From assembly GCA_963682055.1 (NCBI GenBank), contig OY821745.1, positions 20,705,342-20,769,341 of the forward strand: a stretch of DNA of 64,000 bases, given 5' to 3'. Source of the DNA: Primula veris (Eukaryota > Streptophyta > Magnoliopsida > Ericales > Primulaceae). The translations under genes were made by a program, and so were the position numbers. Each line of letters begins with the position of its first letter. Position 1 is the first letter of the stretch. Under the pieces are notes generated by a model, which ran no database searches, was not told the origin of the DNA, and saw only the letters and a list, made by a program, of their open reading frames with translations. Below, in pieces: positions 10,716 to 22,689 of this stretch.

Positions 10716-13229
10716 CTAAAGGTTGAGTGCTTTCAGAGGTGACCTTCGGCTGCTTCTCTCTCTCTCACTTTTTGTGGAAGGAGAGAGAGACGCTTCAGTA
10801 AACTCATCACATGCCTGCCCATTTTTATTTTCGGTATTTTGCAAAATATTTTCCAAACTGTTGGTCAGTTCGGCATCTTTGTGAGATAGCTCACTGATCA
10901 AATCATAAGCCGCCTCCATTTGTTTTATCGTATCCTCCCTTTGAGTATTCATATGCCTGAGTTCCAACAACATATTGTCTTTTTCTTTTTGAAGCACCAA
11001 TACTCGAGTCTTTTTGCTCGAAAGCTGATCCTTCACCTTTTCTATTTCTGCTACTTGAGCTTCTATTTCAGATTTGAGCTCATATTTTTGGTTTTCAAGT
11101 TCTCCAATTACCTTATTTTTTTCCTGAAAGTCGAGTTTCTTCAACTGCTCAGCCTTCTGAATAGCTTCGATTAACATATCAATCTTGATCTGATTTTCTG
11201 TGATTAAAGAAAATATACACAACAAGCCACTTTCAGAATTTTCCTCCGACAACGTAACCAGTGTGCCTAGGTCTTCTATGGTCTGATCCTTTTCCTTTAT
11301 AACTTTAAGAAGCCTCTCTTCCTCTGCCTTCAAATTCTTTTTTGCATCTAATCGCGCTTGAATGGCACCTTCTCCATCCCTCTTCTCGCATTCATATTTC
11401 AAGCGAGCAACTTCGTTTCTAAGCTCTCTGATATCTGAATCTTTGATTTCGACAAGTTGGCAATAATGATCTCTCTCCAGCTCAAGAAATTTTATATCCT
11501 CTATCTTTGCTGCAATTTTTGCATCTAATTCAAAAACTTGTTTCCCGAAGTTACCTAGTTTATCATCTTGATCTTTCACCAACCCAACAAGGCTGTCCTT
11601 TTCTTTCTGGAGGATATCATGGGCCTCCCGACTCTCTGTAAAAAGAATTTTTGCGACTTCAGCGTTAGATCTCCAAATTTGTATTTCAAGTTTGATTTTA
11701 TTAAACTCGCTAATTGTTTTGGCCAACTCATCATTAGCTAACTCTAAAGCACACAAAATGTCTTCACTGCCCCTTTGCAAGGTGAACTCCATTTTTTCGA
11801 AGCGCTCTTTCATTTCAATTTGACAATTTTTTATTTCATCGGGAACTCTGTTATGAACACCATTATCTTCTTTAGGACTAGCACTTCTTTCGTCCCCAAA
11901 TATTTCAATCTCTTTATTACCCCAACCCATTTCAGTTTTGTCACATAACATGGCCTTTTCATTTTCAATTTGAAACTCCATCAGATAATAGCAAAATTTG
12001 TACCTCTTTTGCAATTCCTGTATTTCTATATCTTTGTTTTTTAAGTCAGATATGTTCCCATGCACAACCTCCAACATCTTCTCGTATCTAGAATTCCATT
12101 CAACTTCTTTCTTTTTGAGATTCACCGAGCATTGGCTATGTAAATGCTCTAACCTCTTTAGCTTAGTTTCTAATTTTTTTACACGAACACCCCCAGCTAA
12201 ATTAATTTGTTCCTCTCTCAATTCTTTGAGTAATCCTTGCAATTCGTCGTTTTCAACCTCAAGGTGTGCAATTTTGTGCTTCATTTCCTTGTTAAGAGCT
12301 TCTTTATTTCCAAGTTCACTTCTCAACTCAGCAATATCTTCATCCCTCACAAGGGTCAATTTTTCTAGCTTCGATTTTGCATCTTCAAATTCCAACATTA
12401 CAGTACCAAAATGTGATCTTAATTCAACAACCTCAATTTCTAATATCTTTCTTTTGCTTTCTTCATGTGATAAGGCTTGGTTGCAGGTTTTTAGCTGAAT
12501 TTGAAGGTCTTCCGATATTCCAATTTGAGAATCCAAATTACATTTTAACGAGTACAAATCTTTTAAGAAATCCGATTTTTCTCCCTCCCATTCAACTTTA
12601 CTCTGATGAAACTGGTTTTGAAGCAGCTTGTGGGCTTCTTCAAGATGTTCAAACTGCTCAGTTTTCCATTTCAACCGCTCTTTGACGTTCCTATTTTCTT
12701 CTTCTACTTCGTTTATAATAACATCTCTGCATTTCAGTTCTTTCAATCCCTTGCTTTTTTCATCTTCTTCAAGGCACTTTTTCTCCACACTTGATAAAAG
12801 TCTTTTGAGTCCTCGAATTTCTTCTACTCCAGCACAAACTTTTCTCTCGCCATCTTCAACTTTCAGTGTTGCTTCATCTAAAGCCACTACTAACCCTCTG
12901 TTTTGCTCCTCTAACAATTTAATCTTCTCACTATATTCATCCCTTAGCTTCTCATTTACAAAGTTGAGATGCTTAAAAGATGATTCTTTTTCTTCCAAGC
13001 TGGATTTAAGGTTCTCACACTTTTGCTTCACTTCGCATAATTCCTCATTTTTAGCATCTAGTTGTTGGGATTTTTGCTCAATCAGGGTCTTTACTTCCTT
13101 AAAATTAAGAAGAAGCTCTTTGTTAGCTTTTGTTAAAGTCTCAGATAGCTCTTTTTTGGAATGGAATTCTTTCTTGAGCCTTTCAATCTCAGTTTTAAGT
13201 TCGCCCAAGTCATCACACGCTGCTCCCAT
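10716..13229 (-). CDS. Long coiled-coil protein, At4g38062-like
   Basis: One uninterrupted 837-codon reading frame, rich in Glu, Lys and Leu, with heptad-like spacing over nearly its whole length, so a long rod-like coiled coil. Recognisable stretches are LKWKTEQFEHLEEAHKLL, ISEDLQIQLKTCNQALSHEE and SQCSVNLKKKEVEW. The tail RRSPLKALNL resembles the end of Arabidopsis At4g38062, an uncharacterised coiled-coil protein of about 1050 residues, so this copy is shorter. No membrane segment, signal peptide or catalytic motif is visible, and no function can be assigned beyond a structural or scaffolding guess. The start at 13229 is the first Met of the frame. About 10 bases upstream is a plausible 3' splice site (TATTTTCAG on the minus strand), suggesting a spliced 5' UTR. 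Opposite-strand open frames over this gene are shadows. Confidence 0.85.
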   Translation of the reverse strand: MGAACDDLGELKTEIERLKKEFHSKKELSETLTKANKELLLNFKEVKTLIEQKSQQLDAKNEELCEVKQKCENLKSSLEEKESSFKHLNFVNEKLRDEYSEKIKLLEEQNRGLVVALDEATLKVEDGERKVCAGVEEIRGLKRLLSSVEKKCLEEDEKSKGLKELKCRDVIINEVEEENRNVKERLKWKTEQFEHLEEAHKLLQNQFHQSKVEWEGEKSDFLKDLYSLKCNLDSQIGISEDLQIQLKTCNQALSHEESKRKILEIEVVELRSHFGTVMLEFEDAKSKLEKLTLVRDEDIAELRSELGNKEALNKEMKHKIAHLEVENDELQGLLKELREEQINLAGGVRVKKLETKLKRLEHLHSQCSVNLKKKEVEWNSRYEKMLEVVHGNISDLKNKDIEIQELQKRYKFCYYLMEFQIENEKAMLCDKTEMGWGNKEIEIFGDERSASPKEDNGVHNRVPDEIKNCQIEMKERFEKMEFTLQRGSEDILCALELANDELAKTISEFNKIKLEIQIWRSNAEVAKILFTESREAHDILQKEKDSLVGLVKDQDDKLGNFGKQVFELDAKIAAKIEDIKFLELERDHYCQLVEIKDSDIRELRNEVARLKYECEKRDGEGAIQARLDAKKNLKAEEERLLKVIKEKDQTIEDLGTLVTLSEENSESGLLCIFSLITENQIKIDMLIEAIQKAEQLKKLDFQEKNKVIGELENQKYELKSEIEAQVAEIEKVKDQLSSKKTRVLVLQKEKDNMLLELRHMNTQREDTIKQMEAAYDLISELSHKDAELTNSLENILQNTENKNGQACDEFTEASLSPSTKSERERSSRRSPLKALNL

Positions 13230-13768
13230 GACTCTCTTGTGCTGAAAATATTAAATCAACAGTTTCCTGGAAAACGAAAGCTAATTGTGAGATAACGCAT
13301 TCACTTACTGAATGTAGCAACAGATGATATAACAGCTTTTTTTCCCCAAGCTTTGGGAGAAGCTCATAGGATATAAGCCTTCAAAATATTCTATGTAATG
13401 GTACTTGGGTTTTAACAGATGGTTGGGACTTACAAGTTACACTATTTAGTACTGACTAGCATAAACAGAACTTTACTTTTCACGTCTGTAAGGGTATATA
13501 ACTTGGGAAATTGGGTCTTGTAAAGCAGAACAACTAGTATAGGCTAATAGACTATTTATATTATAAACTGAACCAACAAATCAACTCAAGGTTTTGTTCT
13601 GGGCACCACCTCCATTGTTTCTGTTCACCACCTCATCTATTATATATGTGTGTATATTGGACATATGTTCTGGTGAGTGTCAATACAGCCTCAAAGAAAC
13701 CAAGCCTCCACTCATTAGTTTTTTTTTTTTTTGAAGAGATTTCTATGTTATATATATGGGGTTTTATA

Positions 13769-13970
13769 GGTTTAGTACACCAAACTATCTGCTTTTAACG
13801 ATTTGGGTACCCACCTTTCATATTTTCCAATTTAGGTACCACACTATAATAACTTTCCAATTTAGGTACCAACCTAAATTGGAAAGTTATTATAGTGTGG
13901 TACTTAAATTGGAAAATTTGAAAGGTGGGTACCCAAATCGTTAATAACACTATAGTTTGGTGTAGTAAAT
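13769..13970. mobile_element. Near-perfect palindromic foldback MITE
   Basis: The two halves are inverted copies of about 100 bp meeting with almost no loop around 13865-13876. The outer ends read TTTAGTACACCAAACTAT on the left and its reverse complement on the right. Inner blocks such as CGATTTGGGTACCCACC and CCACACTATAATAACTTTCC recur in inverted order. Only a few mismatches and a short indel separate the arms. No coding capacity. A transcript would form a very long hairpin. Confidence 0.8.
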
Positions 13971-14886
13971 GTATTTTTTCCCTTATATATATTTAGAAAG
14001 GAAAAAGTTAACCTGATACCAACAAGCTGGTATAGCACAGCCAATGCAATGAAATACAGTTTGAGTCTTTTTCTCTTTCTCTCTAATTTGGTATTGCAAT
14101 TGATATATCGAGTTGTACACATTCAAAGTAAAACACTTATTGTCCTTCAGATTATATTATCAAAATTGAAGAAATAAATAATTTACTATAACCTTTAACA
14201 AGAGATTTTCGGCAACAAAAAACAAATAAAGCAATGTTATCCAAGTTTTGTTAAATTTATTGCATAAAAACGCAATAATTTTTTTAAATCAAATCCACAA
14301 ACCCTTTGGAAACATCTCCCGTTTCTAAAATGACTGACCCACTCCTTGCTCCTATTCACGCTCACAGTTTGTGCTACTAAAATACATAATTACCGACTAT
14401 AATCTCCTGAACCAACAACTTTAGCCTTCTCAATCAACCGCAAATGAGAGACAGTTCTATACCAGTATTTGGAGTGTGAAGTAGACTAGCTTATATAGTA
14501 CATAAAATTATTAAAATAAATCACGTTTTCCAAAATCCAAACTTGAGAAAATCAAGTGACCAAGTCCCTTAATTAGAACGCCTTCTCAATACTTGTATCA
14601 AACGAAAAAGTAGTTTCAATACGACAAATAAGCTGAATATAAGTCGGTGTAGATACGTTTAATAGGATCTAGTTCGATGGATGAACTAATTAACTTTCCC
14701 CTAACCTACTCGATTCTTGTTTAATACTTATACAATAGACACACTTCGCAGGATAACCCGTCATTTGTAATATTATTCTGAAATAATATAAACTCAAATC
14801 AGCTTTTATGCAAATAAGTTGGGCCCAAGAAACCAGAAAAGCTCAGCTTTTAGTCTGACAATAAAAAAAAATTAGGAAAATTAAGT

Positions 14887-15332
14887 TAAGGTACAATCTG
14901 GTAGACTTATTTAGCAAAAACAAAGGTCTTTGATTTTCCTTTCACTTAAGTCCAAATCTTTCTTTCACTAAGAGGTCAATACTACCAAAATCAACAAATA
15001 CCACTATATTATTTTCCCATACTACTATATTATTTTTGGATACTACTATGTTATTCAACCAAAATACTATCAAATTCAAGAAAAATAGTACTACTTCTAA
15101 TAAAAATACTACTAATTCTAATAAAAATACTGCTAGATTCAATAAAAATACTACTATAATGTTTTCCGATACTATTATATTATTTCCCGATACTAGTATG
15201 TTATTTAGCTTGAATCTGGTAGTATTGTTTTTTGGAATTTGATAGTATTAACCTAAGTGTAAGAATTTTTTTGACTTAATTGAAAGAAAGATTAAAGACC
15301 TTTGCTAAATAATCTGGCCAAATTGTACCTAA
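14887..15332. mobile_element. ~445-bp non-autonomous element with inverted repeat ends
   Basis: The left end (GGTACAATCTGG, then ACTTATTTAGC, then AAAGGTCTTTGAT) returns in reverse complement at the right end (ATCAAAGACC-like, GCTAAATAATCTGG, AATTGTACC). The interior is a run of degenerate 15-25-bp units based on AATACTACTA or TACTATATTATTT, also arranged as two inverted halves around about 15080. No protein is encoded; the open frames are by-products of the repeat. This fits a MITE with an internally expanded repeat. The superfamily is not determined. Confidence 0.65.
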
Positions 15333-15641
15333 AAAATATATAGTCTAGTTCTAGCATAATAACTGAGCCTTAAATCTTCAACCAAACAAGGCCTAATATC
15401 ATTATTGCAAGTGCACTTAATTAAAATAAAAAACATACTCCTTTGAAAATAAGTTACGCTTATTCAATTAAGGAAAACAGAGAGTTTTTTTATTCCAAGA
15501 ATGAGACTGAAATGATTCAATGAATTTCCCGTGACCTAATTGAGTAATGGTTAAACTAAGTTATATAAATTGAAAAAAAAAATGAATAAAGAAGATTATG
15601 TGTTAAAAATTACTTCACCTGATATGCTCTTGAGATCTCTC

Positions 15642-15643
<2 letters not shown>

Positions 15644-15677
<34 letters not shown>
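15644..15677. repeat. (GA)n microsatellite
   Basis: About 17 uninterrupted GA dinucleotides followed by a short G-rich stretch. Confidence 0.95.
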
Positions 15678-15683
<6 letters not shown>

Positions 15684-16860
15684 AGAGGGAAGATGGGTTT
15701 TTTTTTATTTTGGTTCAAATTTTTTATTTTGTTCTGATTCCCCCCGCTCCACTTTTGTATATTTAGCATAAAATGCAAATTATGAAATTACCCAAACAAA
15801 CATGAACTATAATTTGAAATTGCCCCAATAAACTTTTTAACTTTAATAACCAACCTCGCAAGTATAATGTTCTATTATTTTAGCACCTCGGCCTCGTTCA
15901 TTTTTTTCCATCTACTTCCTTACCAAGAAAACTATTTTTTTTTAAAAATCACCTATCGACTACCTGACAATCCGTCGGCACCTAAGCTAAAGCGTTGTTA
16001 TGGGTTGTGCCAGGGCCACCCCTCATCTTTAGTATCGTATAACTTTGTGGTCGATGGTTCGTAATTTCGTATTGAACTATTTATCATTTGGTTTTGTGTA
16101 ATCATTTTGGTATCTATGCAAATCAAGCAATACCGAATGCGGAATGCCTCCAATGTTCTTTCTGTAGGAATATAGTTTTTTTTCTTCATTTACCTACTTT
16201 TCTTTTGTGTATAGCCACATTAAATGACGTTCTTCTGTTATCTATTATCTTACATAAATCACAAATAAAATTATGTAAAAATACTATTAATACAAAGTTG
16301 TGTTATTTTTAAGGTATTGATGGAGGCTAATTGCATAAGTAAGGTATAAAATACAAAGTTGAAGGTAGTTATTACGAACTACCCATAGTTCATGGTGTTA
16401 TTTGCATTTTACCTGTGTGAAGTATTGTGTTCGTTTCATTTTTGAACAACTATTCGTTATTTGCTTATGGGGCCATTCACTATCAAAAAACATTCATCTA
16501 CAGAACAGACTAACCATCACAGTCACTAAACACCGAAATTAGTTGTTAAATTGACATAATGAATGTCTATGGTCAGGAAAAAAAAGTGATAGCAGAAACG
16601 CTGGTCGGTAATTTGTGACTGAAATTGTGAATTTGTAATTGCTATTTGTTTTGACTGAAATTGTAGTCGCAATTTGTTATGACCCCATGTAAATAACTCC
16701 TGCTACTCCTTCAACCTTAACTTGAATCGATCCCTTGCATTAATGATTATTCACAAACAGTTCACATTTTATATTCAAACATCAATACAAGCTTTTATCT
16801 ATTCGGTATACTAGATGATCACTTTTTGCTTATTTTTGATACACGTAAAACTGGTAGAAT

Positions 16861-18456
16861 TCATGGTTTATCGAAGGTAACTTCTCTTGCTATCTTCGCC
16901 CCTCTTCCTTTAGCCATGTAAAGACCCACATGATGCATCAGCTCCTGCAACCAACAAAGATTAGAATAAACTACCATCCTTGTATGGTTTCAGGTTATAT
17001 ACACCGGCTCGATAAGCTTGTGTTAGTAGCAAATATAATCGGTAGTCGTTAGCAGGAATATCGGCGAGTCAATTAATTAGTTGATTTTTTTAAAACAATT
17101 TTTTTTTAATATGGAACGTGTACTTGGTTTAGTTTGTTTATGGTAGTTTCTTCAGAACCGACTGTTTTAAGTATGGCAAAGCGAACATTCATCTAGAGCA
17201 ACTATTCCAGAAATGTACAATGACTTGGACTATTTTCTCACTGGACCAGAGACATGCAGGTTTGGTTTTTGACAGGGCAATATAAGAAATTAGTTCTCTA
17301 GGACTGGCCCTGAGCGTCATGAACGAGTTGAAAAAAAAAACTTTTGGGTTCTCTCTATGAGCAAAAGACTAGGAAAATTTCCAGAATTTAATATTCGCAT
17401 CAAGATATCCACAAGTTTGTGGAAGTGAGTACATAAGTTCATATAGGGCTTGATAGGTTTACCTTTTAAGCAAAAATTTGCTGGAGCTTTTTGTGGTTAA
17501 TAATAAGATGAGTTCGTCCAACTTTAAACTTCTAGTTTGTTCAGACCAAAAGACCAAAAAAGTCTTTTCAGTTTCAAGCAAATAACTAAAAAAAAACAGT
17601 TATGCAGAGCTTAAAGTTGCAAGCAAGCAAAATATAGATAGATGTTAATATATATTAATTTTACCTGTGGGTGGGCTGTGGAACCTTTGATGGTAGTTGC
17701 AATAGACATGGGGAAATCAAAGGTCGCACAACCACGAGAATAGACCACCACATCACCTAAAGGCTCAAGAAAACCTTGGTTTCTAGCGGATAACGTTGAA
17801 CAAACAAAATCCAGTACACAAATGTCCGTGCATATTCCCACCACTAACAACTGTCAGTAAAAAGTATAACAAGAATTAAACATCATTCATATTTGATTAG
17901 TCCCTCTCACATCTTCTTATATGATTGAGAGATTATCCATATATATCTGCATGCTCATATTAACTACTTACAGTTGTTATGTCATTGTTCTTAACCCAAT
18001 CGACAAATGTGTTGGAACCATCAGCCTCCATGGAGCCTATAAATCCATCATAGCAATCCTTATGCCTCATCGTCATGTTAGGTTCGTTCTCTAGCCATTG
18101 CAGAGCTGCAAAGATTAAATTCAAAAAACATGCTTTGTTTGACAATGAATGACTAAAAGTTATATATATCATTCTATTATAATAAATCAAGCCGCCAAGT
18201 CAAATGAGCATGCCCAATTTAGCTAATTTTTTTTAAAAATACCACTACACCTTTATATTAATTACAATAATAGCATACTCACATACAAATATAAAAATTA
18301 AAAACTAATAAAACTATTTATCGCTCTTTAACAAACAAATGTTATATTAAATTATGTTTTCTTTTGTATTATAGATATATTTATATCATAATTATACTTA
18401 TTTTCTATATTTTTATTGCATTACGCGCCGCACACGCAACGCGTGGGGTACGATTA

Positions 18457-18504
<48 letters not shown>

Positions 18505-20468
18505 CCATAACTAACAACTTCTAAGAGCATTCTCACCAATAGAGTTAATGGACTCTATATCTATAACTTTATACAAAAATAATAAAAATACACGCTCAAC
18601 AGTTACCATTTTATCTCAAAAAAAATATAAATTCTAAAATTTTATTCAACTCCTCTTTACATTACATGTAGAGATATTTTATAGAAATTTTAAGTGGGTC
18701 ATCCACAAGCAGAGTCTCAGTGGGTTTGTCTCCTTCATTTTATTTTTCACTTTTTAATTCTCTGTCTACATATATTACTCCAAATCTCAAGTTTCAAGTC
18801 TCATCTCTTATCTTTTTTTTTTTTAAAAACTCATCGAATCAACACTTGATCTCATCATTTAACCATCAAAAATACTTATTCGATCTATTGTGATCCAAAT
18901 CACAACTCTCATAAGGATCAAAACCCACCCAATCAACATTTCGTTATTTAAATGATGATTTTTGGAGGGTATTTTCGTATTTTTTTTCTTATAGTTCGAT
19001 TCTCTGTGACGACGACCTCCGCTTACGTTTTTCGGTTGAGACATGTGAAGGAAAACTATACTTGAGGTGGAGAATGAAAGAAACTGTCCTAGATAGTACG
19101 TTTTGCCATAAAAAAGAAGCAAAAAATAAAAATATAATAATAATTTATATTGAGACTTATATTGTATTGATGTGCAACATCTAAAGTATTTTTGTGTAAG
19201 TGACTATAAAGCTATATAAATGAATAGATACAGAGTAAAGTTATAAATTACTGTTGGAATGCTCTAAGCATCTGTGTACATCTTTTAATGTTTTCCATTA
19301 TTTTGGGTAGAAAAGTACTTCTTTTTATATTTTTAACAAATAAACCTATGATCCTACTATAATTCTTGTAAGTGTTCTTTAGAATTATACTCTCGAACAA
19401 AGAAAGTTTAATCCTTTTTCTAATTTTTTGTTTATACTTTTTTTGTAGAAACTACTTCTAATTACTTTACGGTTCACTCAATCCATTATTTTTCACTATA
19501 ATCTGCTGAAAAGAATAAATTATTTCTAAAGTTTAAACTTCAAACCATATAAAATAATACATCTACAATAATACTAGCTACTTTAAAACTATGCATATCA
19601 TTTAAATACGTGTATTATATTATAATTAATTCATGATACACATTAATACCGTTTCTTGGGAAGAAACGAAACAAGTTTACAGAGGTGGCATAGAAACAGA
19701 AAGGTGCATATATATATACCTGGAACCAATTTAGACTCATCTGTACCCGAAATACAGTGAGTAGGATAAGGGTGTTCTAGTTTTCCAGGAGAGTGCGAGT
19801 CTATAAATGCAAGGATTGGCCATTCCTTGTCACAAAATACTCTTGCTAGTCTTGATGATTCTTCTATCATTTCAGATATCTGTCTATTAGGCTCTGTTGG
19901 AGCCTATCCAGTAAACATAATCATATGTAATCTTTCATTTTGTAAAAAGAGTAGTATTACGTGTACGCACTTATGTAACTATTAGTTCACTATATATATA
20001 TGTGAAGGGTTTTTTTGGCAGTTATTTTAGGTTAAGCCGTGAAATTTTTGGGTTAATTACAAGTCCTTCTCATATATGTATAGGAATTGTTAGGCTGTTG
20101 TACTTGAGAAAAGAAGCTGGTTCATTTCAAGCCCAGAAAAAGATCAGGTTTTTGTTCAAGTTTTAACTTCTAGAAATTTCTGACTGTAAAACACAAAGAT
20201 TAAGTTTATAATCTCGAAACCGTGAAATACAGCTCCAAAACTTACAAGCTGCAACCAAACAAGTACGGGAAAAGTGTAATTAGTCCATTTTGCCAAAAAA
20301 AAAATAGCAGAGAGGGGAAAGAGATACCAAATTTCCTGCTCCAATAGTGCAGAAACCATTGATGATGTCCACGAGGACTAAACCAGTTTTTACATGATTT
20401 GGAAAGACCACTGTTTCCTCTTCAACTGGAATCTCATTCTTAAGGATATCAAGCGTTTGCATCACCAT
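16861..20468 (-). CDS. NIC1: Nicotinamidase (isochorismatase-like hydrolase), NIC1-like
   Basis: Hydrolyses nicotinamide to nicotinic acid in the plant NAD salvage route. Five minus-strand exons join exactly in phase: 20328-20468, 19720-19903, 17972-18105, 17665-17850 and 16861-16944 (stop TGA), giving 242 residues, close to Arabidopsis NIC1. Family residues are readable: catalytic Asp34 in VLVDIINGF, metal ligands Asp82, His84 and His96 in FIDSH and PYPTHC, a candidate catalytic Lys124 in RHKDCYDGF, and nucleophile Cys164 in GICTDICVLDF. The substrate-loop region GCATFDFPMSIA follows. The C-terminus AREVTFDKP is typical. Intron 2 (18106-19719) has been enlarged by a small Helitron and a TA microsatellite. 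There is no signal peptide, so the enzyme is probably cytosolic. A TATA-like TATAAATA lies about 110 bp upstream of the ATG. Confidence 0.92.
18169..18460 (+). mobile_element. Small non-autonomous Helitron in NIC1 intron 2
   Basis: Begins TCATTCTATTATAATAA after an A and ends in CTAA before a T. Just upstream of the terminus is a GC-rich imperfect palindrome (GCGCCGCACACGCAACGCGT). TC start, 3' hairpin, CTRR end and A/T target are Helitron hallmarks. The same family recurs in opposite orientation at 53272-54700. The ~290-bp length leaves no room for coding sequence. A (TA)n tract of ~40 bp follows directly. Confidence 0.7.
18460..18501. repeat. (TA)n microsatellite
   Basis: About 20 TA dinucleotides immediately after the Helitron 3' terminus inside NIC1 intron 2. 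Confidence 0.9.
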
Positions 20469-20575
20469 TTATCTTCTCAGAGATGATGAAAGTTTTAATT
20501 ATAAAGAGGAGTGTTAAAAAGTTCAGATAGAGCTAATTTCTTCTGTGGTTATGAAGAAAGGCTTATGGATATTTT

Positions 20576-20583
20576 TATTTATA
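20576..20583 (-). promoter_or_regulatory. Candidate TATA box of the nicotinamidase gene
   Basis: TATAAATA on the minus strand, about 110 bp upstream of the ATG at 20468. Spacing is compatible with a ~75-base 5' leader. Inferred from sequence only. Confidence 0.5.
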
Positions 20584-21934
20584 GACATATATATGCTCAA
20601 TAATTCTCTTGAATGTTCTAAACCATAACTACCTCGTCACTGTTTCTACTAATCTGTCCGGTTTGTTTGGTTACAATTTACAAGTCACATTTTATTTATT
20701 TCTTGCAAGTTACTGTATAAGTTAATTTGCTTATTATTCCTATTTACAACAAATTCCCAAGAATTTTCATTTCTCATAGTGTTCTAAAACCATAACTACT
20801 GTAAAATATCGTATTTTAATTTCTATTCTTACTTTATTTATTAAATGATTTAGTAATTTAATTCTTGATTAAGTAGGATTATTAGTGAGTGTCGGTTTCA
20901 AAAGTTACAAAGATGGTACTAATTGTTCTAATAGTGTTAATGATGTGGGTTTTGGAATATCAAATGGCCTTGGTACAGTGGCAAATAGTAATAACGTATT
21001 ATTAGTAAGAAGAGTAGTGGTATTATTAAGATAAACCAAACCTTAGTATATATGGAAGGATAGAGAAAGGGAAAAATGTAGTTATAGGCTTAATAATTAG
21101 GTGAATAGTTAATACTATTTTTTTATGTTACTGTTACTTCATCCTATGATTAGAAATTAATGAGGCAGAGCAATGAGATTTGTAACCGAAGTAATCACTC
21201 CTTGTAGCTAACGTGATATAATTGTACAAATAAATATTAGGTTGTACGTTTGTAAGTTTCATACATAAAATAAGTGTTGTATTCATTTAGTTTATTATCA
21301 TAACATTTTAATGACATGTTTGTATTAGTGTATTTACATTTATTTCTCCATGCACGTTGTGGGTATCGGGCTATATAGTTACAATGCAGCATTTATTCAT
21401 TTAGAAGTTACGTACATACAACAATTAATTCATTTAGCAAGTCATTTAGTGAAGAATTGAAAGAAATTTTTAGGTGTTTCAATAACCCATTCCCATTCTT
21501 ATTCTTATATCTATGAATATATATAAGCCTATATAAAGACACATAGCCAGACTCAATGATACACATCTCATAATCACTATCATATTTATATACCATGTTA
21601 AAAGAAAATAGAAGCTACTGAGATTATTCTATACTTACTACTATATTATATTTATTTATATGTATATTACGATAGAATTATGATAATAAGAGAGGAAGGA
21701 AGGTATGGTTAACTCGGAAATTCAGTGATTAACATTATCCATATATAGTACAATGTTTGGGTTGTTCTGGATCCGTATATAGCGGAGTGGTTTTGTGTTG
21801 CTATTATAAAGTATCTCGTTGCATATTTTGTTATAAGTAGTACGTACATGCTCATTTTCATTATTTTCATATACCATCTATATATGTACGTATTGAATTT
21901 TTTTCATCATTGCAAGAAAGAAAGAAAGATCAGG

Positions 21935-22077
21935 TTATTTCGGGGAGGTCCGAAAAGAAATGAGTTTATTTCGGGGAGGTCTGAAAAGAATAATTTATTT
22001 CGGGGAGGTCCGAAAAGAATAGTTTATTTCGGGCAGTCCGAAAATAGTAGTTTATTTCCGTGAGTCCGAAAATAAAG
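21935..22077. repeat. Five-unit minisatellite with palindromic core
   Basis: Five head-to-tail units of 28-30 bp. Each contains TTTATTTCGG, a short spacer and CCGAAAA. TTTCGG and CCGAAA are reverse complements, so every unit can form a 6-bp hairpin. Units 1-3 are nearly identical; units 4 and 5 are diverged (GGGCAG and CGTGAG spacers). Confidence 0.85.
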
Positions 22078-22689
22078 AATAAAAATTTCATATATATTAA
22101 TTTAATGTTTTTTAAAGGTTTATTTTTCATGAAATGTTTTACATTATTATTATGCATTGCGAAAATTTTAATAAACTCAACTATTGATTTTGAAACAAAG
22201 AAAAGAAAGATTAAAACTTATTTTTGTACCATATTATTATTGTAATACTTTATTACTCACTAACCTCATTTAGCTTACCCTTCGCTTTTATAATATTTTC
22301 AGGTATACATGTACTAAAGAGTCGGATTTAAGTTAGTTGGGACCAGACATACCTCATATGATTTAGTATTTAGATTCCGCTGCGATTATATTTGTTTTTA
22401 GCTAGTAATTTGTAAATGTATCGTTTGAGTTGTATAAAATAGTGAAATTGTTATTTATAAAAGTCTAAGCTTGTTTAATTGAGAAGTTTTTTTTAAACTG
22501 TCTTATTTAATTCAAGTTTTGTATAACACGTGCCGTCACACGTGTTATTTGACTGTGTGACTCCCGTTACAAGTATCTCGTCACTAATTTTATTATGTGC
22601 ATAATTATGTTTTATGTTCTGGCTCAGTATAACTTTAATATGCTTATTTGATTGCACAACTTAAGCTCGCTTTTATATATTTCATTCGT

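Larger units (their letters stand above)
13230..16860. other. Intergenic region upstream of the coiled-coil gene and downstream of NIC1
   Basis: About 3.6 kb without a supported gene. It holds a near-perfect foldback element (13769-13970), a ~445-bp inverted-repeat element (14887-15332) and a GA microsatellite (about 15644-15677), all listed separately. The rest is AT-rich DNA in which I see nothing further. The promoter of the coiled-coil gene must lie in its left part. Confidence 0.6.

Noticed and set aside
11998..13245. Open frames on the plus strand over the coiled-coil gene (11998-12498, 12628-13245)
   Set aside because: Antisense of a Glu/Lys-rich coiled coil gives long Phe/Ser/Leu-rich open frames; no promoter, no similarity. 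Shadows.
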